Shown here piece after piece: positions 35,801 to 44,085 of a stretch of DNA of 64,000 nucleotides. The DNA comes from an uncultured Geobacteraceae bacterium (GTDB lineage: Bacteria; Desulfobacterota; Desulfuromonadia; Geobacterales; Pseudopelobacteraceae): the NCBI GenBank assembly GCA_903875605.1, contig CAIQWT010000102.1, positions 21,782 through 85,781 of the forward strand, in the 5' to 3' direction. Below the pieces are notes generated by a model that saw only the letters and a list, made by a program, of their open reading frames with translations, did no database searches and had not been told where the DNA came from. Both the position numbers and the translations under genes were made by a program. Numbering within the stretch: position 1 is the stretch's first letter; each line of letters opens with the position of its first letter.

Positions 35801-37139
35801 TTCCGGAATCAAGTTCCCCGCGACTCATTGCCTCATCAGCAGAAATACCGTCAGGCCGTACCTTGATCTTACCTGCCAGATCAGCAAAGTCCTTACGCTT
35901 CCCGAACTCCGTCAGGAAAGTTTCAAGTGGGATTTTCATATCATCGCCAAGTACAAGCGACTCATGATAACCGTCATCAGTTCCGAGAACACGACGAGCT
36001 GCTTCGTCAGGTGCTTCCTTGCCATCCTGCCAGAGTGTGTTCCACTCCTGGACCGGCATATATACATCCTGGACAGGGCCGTCCTGTTTCGCCAGGCGCA
36101 GAAATTCCTTCATAGCAGGTTCAAATCTTTTGGTGACCTTGTTGTCGGTGACTTCGGTGCCGAGCTGGGTAACAAAGTCTCTTGCCTGTTGAGCTTCGAC
36201 ACGATCAGTCTTTTCCTTGGCATAGATATCATATGCAGCATGACCGCCGAATAACGCTCCCATTACGGCATCATGAACCATGGAATTCGGATCGAGCGGA
36301 TTAATCTTGTCCGCCAGATCATCGTATCCGCCACGTGAAAGGATGGCGCTGTCAATGGCACGGGAACCGACACCGAAACCGGTATTTAGTCCCACCCCAC
36401 GCCCAATACTCCCCAACTTGGTCTTTGCCCCGAAAGGCAGCTTGGTCATGCCATACGCACCAAGGCCGGTTGCCCATGAGGATATCCAATTAGTACCGTC
36501 ATCAACACCAGCGTCTGCGTTGCTCTGGATCTTATCCATGGTTGCCCCGCCAGTCATGGCGGCAACTCCTACAGGACCCATCAGTAAATATGGTGCAATT
36601 TCAGCGACTGCCCTGCCAACATGTCCCACAGTTCCGAGCCTCTGATCCGGCGCGGCGTCCTTGCTGTACTGATGATACTCCGCCATCTGCTTTATCAGAG
36701 AATCAGTCTCTGTGGTGTCACCTGACATATAATCAAGAGCTTTGGCAATCGGCATCATCCCTAGACCTATCGCTTGACCGATAGTTGCTCCGACTGATTG
36801 CATAGGCTTCTTCATGAATTCTTCGATGTATGAGAGCTCCTTGACAGAATCATGGGCCACCGCTGCATTGTTACTATCAGAAAGAAACTGAGCAGTTACT
36901 GGGGATGTCCCTGACAACTCCCTTGCCTGCTGTTGTGCCTGCATCAACTTGACCGGAGCGCCGTTACGAACCAGCCCAACAGGGACTCCACTTTCGTTAG
37001 CAAGGCGCTGCCATTCAGCTTCCTGATCAGGAGTGGTTCCCGATTGGACAGCCTGAGAAATTACTGCTGGAAGAATGGCAGAATTATTTGATCTGCCAGT
37101 AACACCATGAATTATTGAGAGTACGCCGCTGTCATCCAT
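29871..37139 (-). CDS. Giant ejected polyvalent protein: MuF-C-like, ADP-ribosyltransferase-like, HExxH peptidase-like, membrane segments
   Basis: A 2422-residue protein in the position of podovirus ejection proteins. Hydrophobic Gly/Ala-rich stretches occur near residues 100-135 and 165-200. About 725-865 resembles the MuF C-terminal toxin-like domain (VIEVGIPSSALKEAGVKGE; YSYESLASLPEAINDPIMVI). WHGGPHTFDKF at 902 and GHGLYFA, with a closing NYVIFNDNDVKI near 1130, match ART-PolyVal ADP-ribosyltransferases. HEVGH at 1194-1198 is a zincin metallopeptidase motif. A long helical region follows and a C-terminal third with Gly/Ala/Val segments. Such proteins are packaged and injected with DNA; enzyme roles inside the host are inferred. 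Its ATG overlaps the preceding stop. Confidence 0.8.
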   Translation of the reverse strand: MDDSGVLSIIHGVTGRSNNSAILPAVISQAVQSGTTPDQEAEWQRLANESGVPVGLVRNGAPVKLMQAQQQARELSGTSPVTAQFLSDSNNAAVAHDSVKELSYIEEFMKKPMQSVGATIGQAIGLGMMPIAKALDYMSGDTTETDSLIKQMAEYHQYSKDAAPDQRLGTVGHVGRAVAEIAPYLLMGPVGVAAMTGGATMDKIQSNADAGVDDGTNWISSWATGLGAYGMTKLPFGAKTKLGSIGRGVGLNTGFGVGSRAIDSAILSRGGYDDLADKINPLDPNSMVHDAVMGALFGGHAAYDIYAKEKTDRVEAQQARDFVTQLGTEVTDNKVTKRFEPAMKEFLRLAKQDGPVQDVYMPVQEWNTLWQDGKEAPDEAARRVLGTDDGYHESLVLGDDMKIPLETFLTEFGKRKDFADLAGKIKVRPDGISADEAMSRGELDSGRMAELDRLIKEQDEQSAADATHETAPALKVYNDIYGQIAGLGRYDRKTAEDNSKIATAHVLRMADDFKQDPWQFWQNDDLSGRVTFTNRVDRVAARQKIDMATDPMLDTLRAEAVSGNKTFKDGDLYTAPSLLSFVRDRGVSDDRGDLKSMEVDSNRLPGQKNILREDGMSLDKVREAAVEQGYLPEGSTTNDLTQAIDKELRGQPVYPVGSEHTANQEKQARFDQMRQLLDAHGVDLKTMNNEDVRKVLNGGQGKELFQEAASKADNFRTSLKEYFAKTLNPKNVIEVGIPSSALKEAGVKGEKILLKQSILNRKGGRDSAHEYSYESLASLPEAINDPIMVIDQGDGHKAIFTELKSGGENLLVALETKQSGRDIEVSRIVTMFGKKPEGIAKWLEDGHSVWYNEQKAQDWLAVLQPTVSDRISNLLKPSDNIKRFSDESVKSSRDQIFYQSAWHGGPHTFDKFSMDKVGTGEGVQSFGHGLYFAGSKDVAKWYRDKLSRVNTTLVVDGKAYDNSQQMFSDADKVDRLIYDAYNGAGKGYRDKKNVLAELKSREKSAFKEWKPIFKEAIEKLKSDAVQIEADKGRLYKVELAPKEDEYLLWGKSFSEQSPVVQKALLALRKNTELPLGVDESGKGEGYTGEQIYNQLWTDKIRNDKKAEPAKEKLRQTSEYLHSLGIRGIKYLDGTSRSEGEGAHNYVIFNDNDVKIKQMWQKAEDQKRGFFRTSPDSPLREIGILKDANATTFVHEVGHWALDDLQRLSAHPDAPEQVKADWATVSKWLKSEDGTLSTEQHEKFADGMITFFREGKAPSEGLRGAFERLSTWINGIFQKLSDSGVKINDDVREVMGRMFATDSEIARAREQVDQKPLFATAADMGMGEKEFAAYKRVGEQAGEAAREKLRAASLKEFRRQHLEWWKEEQTKINGQVTKEAQAEPVYQAIQELQKGRDFAGNEVAPMKIDRSLLVDRYGEDFVKRLPKGVTGKDGVHPDIVAERFGFDSADTMIKRMIETPSYKSYVAQETAARMNDQHGAMHLDGSIVDEATVAVHNEQWSKVLEAEIKALRAKANQVKPFVNAADRAAAEQRRESATKIPTYAEFRETAWRHIGEQDAKGISPYKYLVAERQSARDAFKLNGEGKYDLAADARTRQLLNHFMFLEASRAKAEVKKIGDYIGIVSKRKLGDIGKADQEMLGQVQGILERFGVVPPDNTAIRQPFRDWLAGFEERAGTPLPIDAGFIENPGKQLDQLKMNELRSVRDTLKMIETAARDMNKVRVNGEMVDRQLMAGKMSRSVYSAGKENKKSDTKASQDLFEKYANYPLDLVLKRREFIFRRLDNYKDIGPWHDALMNTYNDAADHQIRLMQMVYPDIMEIVRNKGFEGRTDRFNRPITHRIESIDASLAKNDIIAIALNCGNESNMDKLMRNGLKLEGRDMPLELNHDQIQEILSHLTAKDITSVNAIWKTIEKLKPEAAALARRRLGVEPKWIEAQPMEIKNGTLEGGYFPLKYDARWSKAGKLQEDASTINDLFTYKGSNTKQGYMKERNEKASLPLDLNWSGIVTRHLNDVILDISHWQFARDARRLLNDEQVNQALQDRLGEKYSNNLKGWIDQTITSDRFSEDIEGFVGQLNSLFRRNMSTSLLGLRIGNAISEVGTQAVTVFKECSVSSVRDAVVAYGRNRNNAVNFAESTSPFLKNLSHEIDRDFVEALNDLSGRHSVANDIKKFGMMTKMFFYRESAALGWLSGYQEGQNRGYTEEQSRRFADSVVRITQVSGRKGDLSAIEGQSNQWVRSLTQFIGPSLVAYNHYSEAATMIKDKGLTKDSTMNAVKTFVFMYLPQAVMFDLIRGKYPDDPEKIPKWLLARLTFGFADGIPIIRDFAKKTEATITGEHYTLRPMPIYSGIESLYDVTNAVTKDDWSEAKLGKKAAGAVGMVTGLPTAQATVTGEFFHDILDGSYDPKHAWSPVTDTFNYHKKNR

Positions 37140-39076
37140 TATTTTAGACCTCCTGCCGTTACTGCTGCGGCCGATTTCTTGGCCTGATCCGGAGTAAGTT
37201 TGATTTTGTTTTGTTGTGCTACCGCCATCACTTGTCGGTACGCATCAGATGTACCGAGAAACTGATCAGGTTTTTTAAGAGCATCTCCCAAAGGCATCTC
37301 AGTTGCGGTATTTCCGAACAGCCAGTTGTTATCAACCATGGCCGGTTGTTTTACCCAGTCCTGGGCGGACTGCTCAACCTGGATAGGATTAAGCGGGGTC
37401 CCATTCAATCGTTCTTTACGGAAAATATACATACCAAGGCTTGCGGTACCGTTTTCAACAATCTGTTCTTCTTTGGCGTTCAGAGTACCCTTGTAACCAA
37501 GAAGACCTTTGACAGTCGTTTTAAGCTGATCCTGTGACCACGACACCGGATGACCCTTTGCCAGTTCATCGTTTTGCTTCTTGAGGGCGTCCAGCATACT
37601 CGCCTGTTCGGGATTAATAGCACCAACAGCCCTCAATCCGGCAGAACCAGTGAACATATAGCCACCATTTTTCAATTGAGCTGCAAAGTTCTGCTGTTGC
37701 TTTACCTGCTGATCGGCAGCTTGTTTTTGTGCTGACAATGTGGCAAGAGATTGCTGCCAGTGTACATTCCCTTGATATACCGATTGAATGTGATCAAGTG
37801 CCTGTAACGCCTTGTCCGGAGCAAGTGTCTGTAACAGACTCAGTTCCGGTACTGCTGTTGATGCGGTAGCAGCGTTAGGATATTTGTTTTGGGAATGAAG
37901 TTCGAACAACTTGCTATCAATCGTCTGTAATAGCGTGTTGACTGTTGTGTCAGTTGCATTTTTGGTAATTACATCGCGCAGTGGAGAAAGACCCGCTGCA
38001 TCGTAAATACCAAGTTGTCCGACCTCGTCCTTATTAATCAATGCAATCTGATCCCAAGTCGGCATAGGTTTACCGGCATCAGCTGCATCATTGATAAATT
38101 TATAGATTGCGTTTTTAGCATTATGAACTGTGGTGTTGACCATACCGTTGTATTGCGCCTGATTATTCAGCACCTGGGCAATAATATGATTAGCCTTAAC
38201 CGGATTATCCGCATAATCCTTGTTCACATCGGCGTAAGTTTTTGCCAGATCGATAGGTTGACCAGGGGTATAGTATTTGTTGGCGGCGACTGACACCTCC
38301 TGAGCCTCTGCTACCGGAGCAATATGCTTGTAGAAGGTAGCCGCATCTGTACCGGTGATCTTGTTCAACGCAACCTGCTCGTCGAAATACTTCTTCGCAG
38401 CTACCGGTTGTTGACTGTCCATCATCGCTTGAGCAACCGCTATATGTGCAGCACTCTCGGCATTTGCTCCCTTGATTCTCGCCTCCTCACTGTCCGGATC
38501 GAGATGACTGTTTGAAGCACTCAGTCCGGTCATGGCAATGGCACGAACATTTTTGATCGAGTCGGCCACTACTTGAGGTTGACCGACAAAATTACGGATT
38601 GTCGCCAATTGGGCATTCATAGCGCTGGAGTCAGATTCTGCATACCACTTGTTAGCTTCATCCCTGCTATGCGTTAAGACTCCGGATTCCAACTGTGTGC
38701 GCTGCTGTTTAACGAATTCGTCAAAAGATGCTAATACTGATGGGATCGTCAGAGTGTCACGGACATCGGAAATGTTCTTGTCGAACTCTTCAAGCGTCTT
38801 ATGTGGTTGGTTTATCGCGGCTTGTCCTTTTACCTGTTTCGCCTCATCAAATAGCGTGTTGACTATGGTGCTGCCGTCGCTGATAGCATCAAGCATTGAA
38901 GCACGTGCTACTTTCGCCTGTTCTGACTTTGCAATCTCTGAGACGGCCCCCGCCGCCTGCATTATTCTCTGACCAAGTCCAGCCCCAAAATCATTAGGGC
39001 TTAGTCCCTGCATCTGAGGAGTTGACGGTGCAATGGTTTGGACCGTTGGATCTGTATAACGTGGTACTTGCGGCAT
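37139..39076 (-). CDS. Large internal virion (ejection) protein
   Basis: A 645-residue, mostly helical, Ala/Gln-rich protein. I start it at ATG 39076 (MPQVPRYTDPTVQTIAP), which has GGAGG at the right distance; the longer frame from 39154 would run into the preceding gene. Segments such as KTLEEFDKNISDVRDTLTIPSVL and NNQAQYNGMVNTTVHNAKN suggest long helices, as in T7 gp15-type core proteins. Its stop TAA overlaps the ATG of the giant protein, so both are probably made in fixed ratio. Confidence 0.7.
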   Translation of the reverse strand: MPQVPRYTDPTVQTIAPSTPQMQGLSPNDFGAGLGQRIMQAAGAVSEIAKSEQAKVARASMLDAISDGSTIVNTLFDEAKQVKGQAAINQPHKTLEEFDKNISDVRDTLTIPSVLASFDEFVKQQRTQLESGVLTHSRDEANKWYAESDSSAMNAQLATIRNFVGQPQVVADSIKNVRAIAMTGLSASNSHLDPDSEEARIKGANAESAAHIAVAQAMMDSQQPVAAKKYFDEQVALNKITGTDAATFYKHIAPVAEAQEVSVAANKYYTPGQPIDLAKTYADVNKDYADNPVKANHIIAQVLNNQAQYNGMVNTTVHNAKNAIYKFINDAADAGKPMPTWDQIALINKDEVGQLGIYDAAGLSPLRDVITKNATDTTVNTLLQTIDSKLFELHSQNKYPNAATASTAVPELSLLQTLAPDKALQALDHIQSVYQGNVHWQQSLATLSAQKQAADQQVKQQQNFAAQLKNGGYMFTGSAGLRAVGAINPEQASMLDALKKQNDELAKGHPVSWSQDQLKTTVKGLLGYKGTLNAKEEQIVENGTASLGMYIFRKERLNGTPLNPIQVEQSAQDWVKQPAMVDNNWLFGNTATEMPLGDALKKPDQFLGTSDAYRQVMAVAQQNKIKLTPDQAKKSAAAVTAGGLK

Positions 39077-39089
39077 TGCGTTACCTCCA

Positions 39090-39599
39090 TTAATTCCAGG
39101 CTTTACCGCCGTATTTTGCACTGTAATAACCAGATCCTGCGCTTGCGACTCCACCGATCAGAGTTCCGGCCGCTGTGAGAGCTCCACCGGTTGCAGCAGC
39201 GTTACCCTTGTATTCTTCGATAGCTGCCTGAGAGTTCAATCCGCTTGCCGTCCTCTGCGCGTTGTTTAGAATACGCAATGCGTCGAGCTCTCCGGTTCCG
39301 GCTGTCTCGGTCGAGATCTGGAGCGCAGTTCCTGTCGCGGTATTGATTCCGGATGCAGCACCCTGGGTAATCTGAGTTGATTCAAGCTGCTTCACCTTCT
39401 GCTGATGTTCGGCAGCAGCAACGGATCCCTGTTGTTCAGCAGCAAGAGCATTTTGTTTCATGACAGTTGAATTATAATCTGCCGCATGCTTCTGAGACTG
39501 ACCTGATTCGTAAGCAGAATAACCGGCTATTCCCGCCCCTGCTACCGCTGAGACTGCGGCGATAGTTGCCAATGTGGTTGCTGATATAGAACCGGCCAT
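39090..39599 (-). CDS. Internal virion protein, T7 gp14-like
   Basis: A 169-residue protein. A hydrophobic small-residue N-terminus (ATTLATIAAVSAVAGAGIAGYSAYESG) is followed by a Gln/Ala-rich helix (KHAADYNSTVMKQNALAAEQQG) and a second Gly/Ala region (ATGGALTAAGTLIGGVASAGSGYYSA). This matches gp14-like ejection proteins, which form a pore in the outer membrane. The neighbours on both sides are also ejection or internal proteins. Confidence 0.75.
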   Translation of the reverse strand: MAGSISATTLATIAAVSAVAGAGIAGYSAYESGQSQKHAADYNSTVMKQNALAAEQQGSVAAAEHQQKVKQLESTQITQGAASGINTATGTALQISTETAGTGELDALRILNNAQRTASGLNSQAAIEEYKGNAAATGGALTAAGTLIGGVASAGSGYYSAKYGGKAWN

Positions 39600-39600
39600 A

Positions 39601-40026
39601 TTAGTTGCTCCTTGTCATGAGGCGTTCATGTTCATCTGTGAATTCTTCTTCTGCCGCTTCCAGTGTTTCGGCAGCAGTGGCGAATATCATTGCTAGATGT
39701 GTGTCTTCATGAGCGATGAATACCTGTTTACGTCCCGCTGAAGCCTTGAGCACATGATACCCTTTGACATTTATGGTCCGGCCACCGATGAAAACAGTGC
39801 AATGACCGCAGACAACAAGCGTTGTTTCTATCTTGATGAGAGCGCCGGTAATAACCACACCAGCGGGAATTGTTACAGTACGTGTATAAACACCACCATG
39901 GAGCGTCTGTGTGTGAACCAGATCAACCTGGGGCATTTGCAGAATTAAATCCTCAATCGCTCTTGCCTTACCGATATCATCTTCCGTCATAGCAGGCAGT
40001 ATGTCGGACAAAATCAAATCACTCAC
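39601..40026 (-). CDS. Cupin-like phage protein
   Basis: A 141-residue protein when started at GTG 40026, which is preceded by GCGGGGG and overlaps the end of the acetyltransferase gene. An ATG further upstream at 40050 also exists. Residues 30-110 (GGVYTRTVTIPAGVVITGALIKIET..VVCGHCTVFIGG) read like a small cupin beta-barrel with Thr/Val strands and a CGHC pair. The end is acidic and helical. The function in the virion is unknown; the position among tail and ejection genes is typical for such phages. Confidence 0.6.
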   Translation of the reverse strand: MSDLILSDILPAMTEDDIGKARAIEDLILQMPQVDLVHTQTLHGGVYTRTVTIPAGVVITGALIKIETTLVVCGHCTVFIGGRTINVKGYHVLKASAGRKQVFIAHEDTHLAMIFATAAETLEAAEEEFTDEHERLMTRSN

Positions 40027-40468
40027 TGAACCCCCGCATAAACACCTCATTCGATAATCGGTATTTTTTACTTCTCTTTAACGCGCTCGATAGTTTGCCG
40101 CCTGCCGGAGCACTGATTAACAGTCCTATTGCGTTAGCCTCCCGTGCGTACTGTTCCACATATCTCAACAGTTTTGCTCCGGCCCCGAACTTACGATAAT
40201 CAGCATGAGCAAATATGGACTCAATCGTCACAAGAGTTTTTCCGTAGTGAGCGATCTTGATTGTCAGAACAGTAACGAAACCCACCAGCTGGGTATTGTC
40301 CCATGCACCGACTACGTGCAGACCCTTAAACCCGCACATTTCCTCATACATCGAGATATCAGCAGACGGCCTGGGTAATCCCTCCAACTGGCACTCATCC
40401 GCATACAGATCCAAAAGGCCGGACTGCACGACATCGTTGATCGTACATGGTTTGATAACTATCTTCAC
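40019..40468 (-). CDS. GNAT-fold acetyltransferase-like protein
   Basis: A 149-residue protein with GNAT features: HVVGAWDNTQLVGFVTVL (strands 2-4), SIFAHADYRKFGAGAKLLRYVEQYAREA (the acetyl-CoA-binding RxxGxG/A loop region) and a C-terminal strand. Podoviruses often carry such GNAT-like genes in the tail region, with unknown substrates. It overlaps the gp13-like gene upstream by four bases and the cupin-like gene by eight. Confidence 0.7.
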   Translation of the reverse strand: MKIVIKPCTINDVVQSGLLDLYADECQLEGLPRPSADISMYEEMCGFKGLHVVGAWDNTQLVGFVTVLTIKIAHYGKTLVTIESIFAHADYRKFGAGAKLLRYVEQYAREANAIGLLISAPAGGKLSSALKRSKKYRLSNEVFMRGFSE

Positions 40469-40929
40469 AGCCGACCTCTCATCTCAAATCTTATAAATGG
40501 AATCCCAAGAACTCCGACAGGCATAGCTTCATCCATCTTGAACCCGAGCCACTTGAGCCACTGAATTGCCCTGACGTTGCGAGAGTCTACATAGTTTTCA
40601 AGAATAGGGAAAAGGGCGACCATTTCAGCGACGACCTTCCGGCATCTTTTCAGGAAAAGCAGCGCGTGACGATCCAGGTGATCAGTACCAACCATCCATG
40701 GACGCCCGACTCCCCCGAGTAATCCAGCCGACGCCACCCCGAACATGCAGACCGGAATACCGTCGATCAGTCCGGTATAAACAGTCTCTGAAACTCTCAG
40801 ACCACGACGCATGACGTCTGCTGGTAATGAGTAAGTCGCTGCCCAGAACTCAGCACGATCCGCTTCTCGAACATGGTCAGCAATAGGAGTGATATGTTCA
40901 GATGTAGCTGGGACGATCTCGGCAATCAT
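40465..40929 (-). CDS. T7 gp13-like (DUF2833-type) protein
   Basis: A 154-residue protein started at ATG 40929 (MIAEIVPATSEHITPIADH) with AAGGAATTC upstream and an ATGA overlap with the preceding gene. EADRAEFWAATY, GIPVCMFGVASAGLLGGVGRPWMVGTD and NYVDSRNVRAIQWLKWLGF match the gp13-type family of T7-like and BPP-1-like phages, itself GNAT-folded. In T7 the protein aids virion assembly but is not in the mature particle. Confidence 0.75.
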   Translation of the reverse strand: MIAEIVPATSEHITPIADHVREADRAEFWAATYSLPADVMRRGLRVSETVYTGLIDGIPVCMFGVASAGLLGGVGRPWMVGTDHLDRHALLFLKRCRKVVAEMVALFPILENYVDSRNVRAIQWLKWLGFKMDEAMPVGVLGIPFIRFEMRGRL

Positions 40930-41363
40930 TTGAATTCCTTCCAAAGAGTTGCCACCTTCACGAAAAACTCTGAACGGTCCAGAATCCACAATAAGAAGAA
41001 CAGTCCAGTCAAAGCCGGAGTTACCATTTTGAGCTTCAGTTCTGACCAGAACTTCTCTTTTTTCTCTTCGATCTCTTCGATGCCTTCATCTTTTGCATGC
41101 ACTGCCTCGATGCTACGAACACGACCGAACAGTTCCTCGAAATGGCTGTCGTGCTTGGTGAGTCTGTTTTCATGCGTATTGATCAGCACACCCTGGGCGG
41201 CGATGTTCTCAAGAGCGACCGCAGTACGGCGCATGTGTTCTTCGGACCGCTCCATGTGTTTGTTCACACTGTTGATATGTGAATCAAGCCTCGTCAGAGA
41301 CTTTCCGAAGTTGTCGATCTTTTCCGATTGAGCGCATTCAAGTGAGGCTGCATGTTGTGTCAC
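40926..41363 (-). CDS. Coiled-coil protein with C-terminal membrane segment
   Basis: A 145-residue protein. Residues 15-95 are charged heptad-like helix (LTRLDSHINSVNKHMERSEEHMRR; HEELFGRVRSIEAVHAKD), and a single membrane helix (MVTPALTGLFFLLWIL) lies near 112-127. I do not recognise the family. Similar genes with one tail anchor occur in this position in related podoviruses; a second holin or a virion-associated role are both possible. Confidence 0.6.
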   Translation of the reverse strand: MTQHAASLECAQSEKIDNFGKSLTRLDSHINSVNKHMERSEEHMRRTAVALENIAAQGVLINTHENRLTKHDSHFEELFGRVRSIEAVHAKDEGIEEIEEKKEKFWSELKLKMVTPALTGLFFLLWILDRSEFFVKVATLWKEFK

Positions 41364-41379
41364 TGGTATCCCCCTTTAT

Positions 41380-44085
41380 TTAACTGCCGCCTGCTGATAC
41401 TTCTGGGATCACCGTCAGGATGGTAATCGGTAAAGGCTTGGCCTGTCGAACGAACATCCGGCCTGCTTTATTCCATGTTGCCTGAACTCTCATATCCATG
41501 ATCCCTGAGGCAGACGTCGCCACCTGGTCATAAGTGAGACGCTCCTGCTTGTACTCAGTGAGATGATCAGCATCCGGTCCAGCCCAGACTCCCATCGACT
41601 CCTCTACGATCAGCGAAACATGGTTAATCAGCTTCTTCTTGTCGCGGATGTCGTTCTGACTGGAAGCGATATCAAGAGTCTCAAAATCGGATACAATTGG
41701 CAGGCCAATGTGAACAACAACCCCAGGATAGGGGAGAGTGACCACGCCACCGGTAACGATCTGTTGCCCCAGTGCGAACCCATCGGACAGGATATCAACC
41801 GTCTTTCCTTCCAGATGATTAAGCTCGGCCATGGTATTACGAGCAAAGGCCCAATCAGTCCGTGCGGTATCCTGGTATGCTGTCGGGAGCGTGCAGTTCG
41901 CTATCACCTGGACGTGCTGAGTGTCGGTAAAGGCGATGATCTTGAGGCGGTATACCTTGTCACCATCGGTAAAGGCGATGAGATCCCCGAGGTCACCCGC
42001 TTGAAATCCGGTCAGCGTTCCATCGGATTTAGTCACAAACGTAGCAGTTGAAGCCGACAGAGTCAGAGTTTCCTTCTCATCCCAGTTCGTCCCGCCTGTG
42101 ATTGATATCTTGGTTGCTTTGGCATTCCTGCCGTCATAACTCAGACCGCAATCAACGAAGTAAGCATCTGCCATAGTCTTGAAGTATCTGGTATTCATCC
42201 GCTCGACGTACCGCTTCTGCACTCCGTTGATCGTTCTATTGACCAGGAAGTAAACCACGTCCTCAGTACTTTCCGAGATGCAGGCTACCGACTCGAACAG
42301 TCCATCGGTATCGTGACGATGCCATCCGGCGACTTGCTGATCGGGCATATAGGTGAACCCGAGCAGAGCACCATCGTCGCGCACGGCCCAGGCACAAGAA
42401 AACGGGACCGCCTGGAAGCACCATTCTTTGATTGTGTGCTGATAGAAGAGATGACTTGAGACGAGAGTGAGATCCTGACCGACGAAGCTGTCGGCCTGCC
42501 AGGAGTAACCGAGTGACCGGACCTGTGAGCCTTTTTCCTGAATGTAGAGCGCCACATTGTTGATGACGATAGGCGGGACATGAGAGGAACCACTTGCTCC
42601 CTGCTTCTTGCAGATAGTTTTTCCAGGAGCGAGGACTCCATCAGTCCCACCAGATACACGGAAGGGACCATCAGAAGTGAGCAGGATCAGATCAGTGAGC
42701 TCGACGAAGTGCCGGATCTCGTTCGCCTTGCGGGAGTTGAGAGTCACAGAGAGCGCGTCGTCGTCCAGGAGAGGAACGCTGGTCCCGAAATCGGTGAATC
42801 CTGCCGAACGACTCATCCAGAATGACTGCGGTTTGGTAGGAGATCCAGCAAAGCATTGACGCTGCTGAATGTAAGCTACTGCACCAGGATACTCCGGAAC
42901 AATCCCCCAGGACTCAAACGCCCATTTATATGTCGGCTGCGCGGTAAGTGTCTTTGCAGCAGTGCCGCCTGAAGAATACGACCCGCTGCCGAATACTCCC
43001 GATAGAAAATACGAGTTGGCATCTATGACGATGATCTGAGCAGTTCCATTGATCCCAGTCATGCCACCCACTCCGGAAATAGTGACTGAATCTCCCGTCG
43101 AGAAACCATGAGCGGAACACGTTACGAGAGCATAAACATCAGGAGTGATACCGCCATCAGGTGAAGGAGTCCCTGCGACTACGTTGCTGATTGACCTTGC
43201 CTGAGTACCTGTAACGGTTGAATCCGGCAATCTGGATAGGACCGTTCCGGTTGCGATCTTGCTCGAAGTGACTCCAGTGATCAGGATGATGCCGTTACCG
43301 GAATGGAGATACGACCACTTGACGCCAGGATCACCGTCTGACTCGCTGCCTTCCTGACACGTTGGCCGAACTGTTCCAGTTGTTCCTGAGTTCAGCGCCT
43401 GGTAATAACTAGAACCGCCGCGCCTGATATCGTTGACCGTGATAGTCTTCTGAACTTCCCATTTGAGGACTCGATCATCTGGAGCCGCTTCGAGATACAT
43501 CAGCATACCGGCATGACCGGCCAGGAATAGATCGTTGACCGACGTAATCGTCACGGATCCACTAACTGCATTCACGCTCACAGTCATGCTGGTATCGATG
43601 TTGATGTCCTGGAAAGGTCCGTTGACATTATTGAATGCTGAGAGCGTCCAGGCAGTATGAGAAGTCCGAGAGAGTTGCTGCGGAGGATAGAGAGGATGAC
43701 AGATCGTCATCACGTCGGCAGATTGCGTGAACTTCAGCAACGGGAGATCGTTCTCTCCCCAGATGGTTGCAATCTGGACAGGGACTCCACCATTCATCAC
43801 GACTCCACCATTCATGATGACTTGCATGGTGTAATGACCGAATACCAGGATATAAGCCTGAGTCGTCGAGAACTCGAACGGGATCAGTCGAGCTTTCCTG
43901 GTTGAATCAAGGATCTCGGTAATGAACTGAGTACCTGGGCGATTCGTCACTCCACCGAAAGGCCGCACGATGAAGTTCCGGCATGTCTTGAGTCCGGTGT
44001 AATAGGACGCGAAGTCCACACGGCCATACAGAGACGGAGCCAGTTCGCCCGAGGTGAAACTTGCCTGTACGATTCCGGAACCCAT
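41380..44085 (-). CDS. Tail nozzle (T7 gp12 / tail tubular protein B-like)
   Basis: A 901-residue structural protein. The start FTSGELAPSLYGRVDFASYYTGLKTCRNF and RPFGGVTNRPGTQF is the signature of podovirus tail tubular B proteins, which form the distal nozzle of the short tail. The body is beta-rich with many T, S, G and V residues. A tandem MNGGV-V-MNGGV duplication near residue 90 reflects a repeated 18-bp block at about 43790-43825. The gene overlaps the adaptor gene by one base. Confidence 0.85.
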   Translation of the reverse strand: MGSGIVQASFTSGELAPSLYGRVDFASYYTGLKTCRNFIVRPFGGVTNRPGTQFITEILDSTRKARLIPFEFSTTQAYILVFGHYTMQVIMNGGVVMNGGVPVQIATIWGENDLPLLKFTQSADVMTICHPLYPPQQLSRTSHTAWTLSAFNNVNGPFQDINIDTSMTVSVNAVSGSVTITSVNDLFLAGHAGMLMYLEAAPDDRVLKWEVQKTITVNDIRRGGSSYYQALNSGTTGTVRPTCQEGSESDGDPGVKWSYLHSGNGIILITGVTSSKIATGTVLSRLPDSTVTGTQARSISNVVAGTPSPDGGITPDVYALVTCSAHGFSTGDSVTISGVGGMTGINGTAQIIVIDANSYFLSGVFGSGSYSSGGTAAKTLTAQPTYKWAFESWGIVPEYPGAVAYIQQRQCFAGSPTKPQSFWMSRSAGFTDFGTSVPLLDDDALSVTLNSRKANEIRHFVELTDLILLTSDGPFRVSGGTDGVLAPGKTICKKQGASGSSHVPPIVINNVALYIQEKGSQVRSLGYSWQADSFVGQDLTLVSSHLFYQHTIKEWCFQAVPFSCAWAVRDDGALLGFTYMPDQQVAGWHRHDTDGLFESVACISESTEDVVYFLVNRTINGVQKRYVERMNTRYFKTMADAYFVDCGLSYDGRNAKATKISITGGTNWDEKETLTLSASTATFVTKSDGTLTGFQAGDLGDLIAFTDGDKVYRLKIIAFTDTQHVQVIANCTLPTAYQDTARTDWAFARNTMAELNHLEGKTVDILSDGFALGQQIVTGGVVTLPYPGVVVHIGLPIVSDFETLDIASSQNDIRDKKKLINHVSLIVEESMGVWAGPDADHLTEYKQERLTYDQVATSASGIMDMRVQATWNKAGRMFVRQAKPLPITILTVIPEVSAGGS

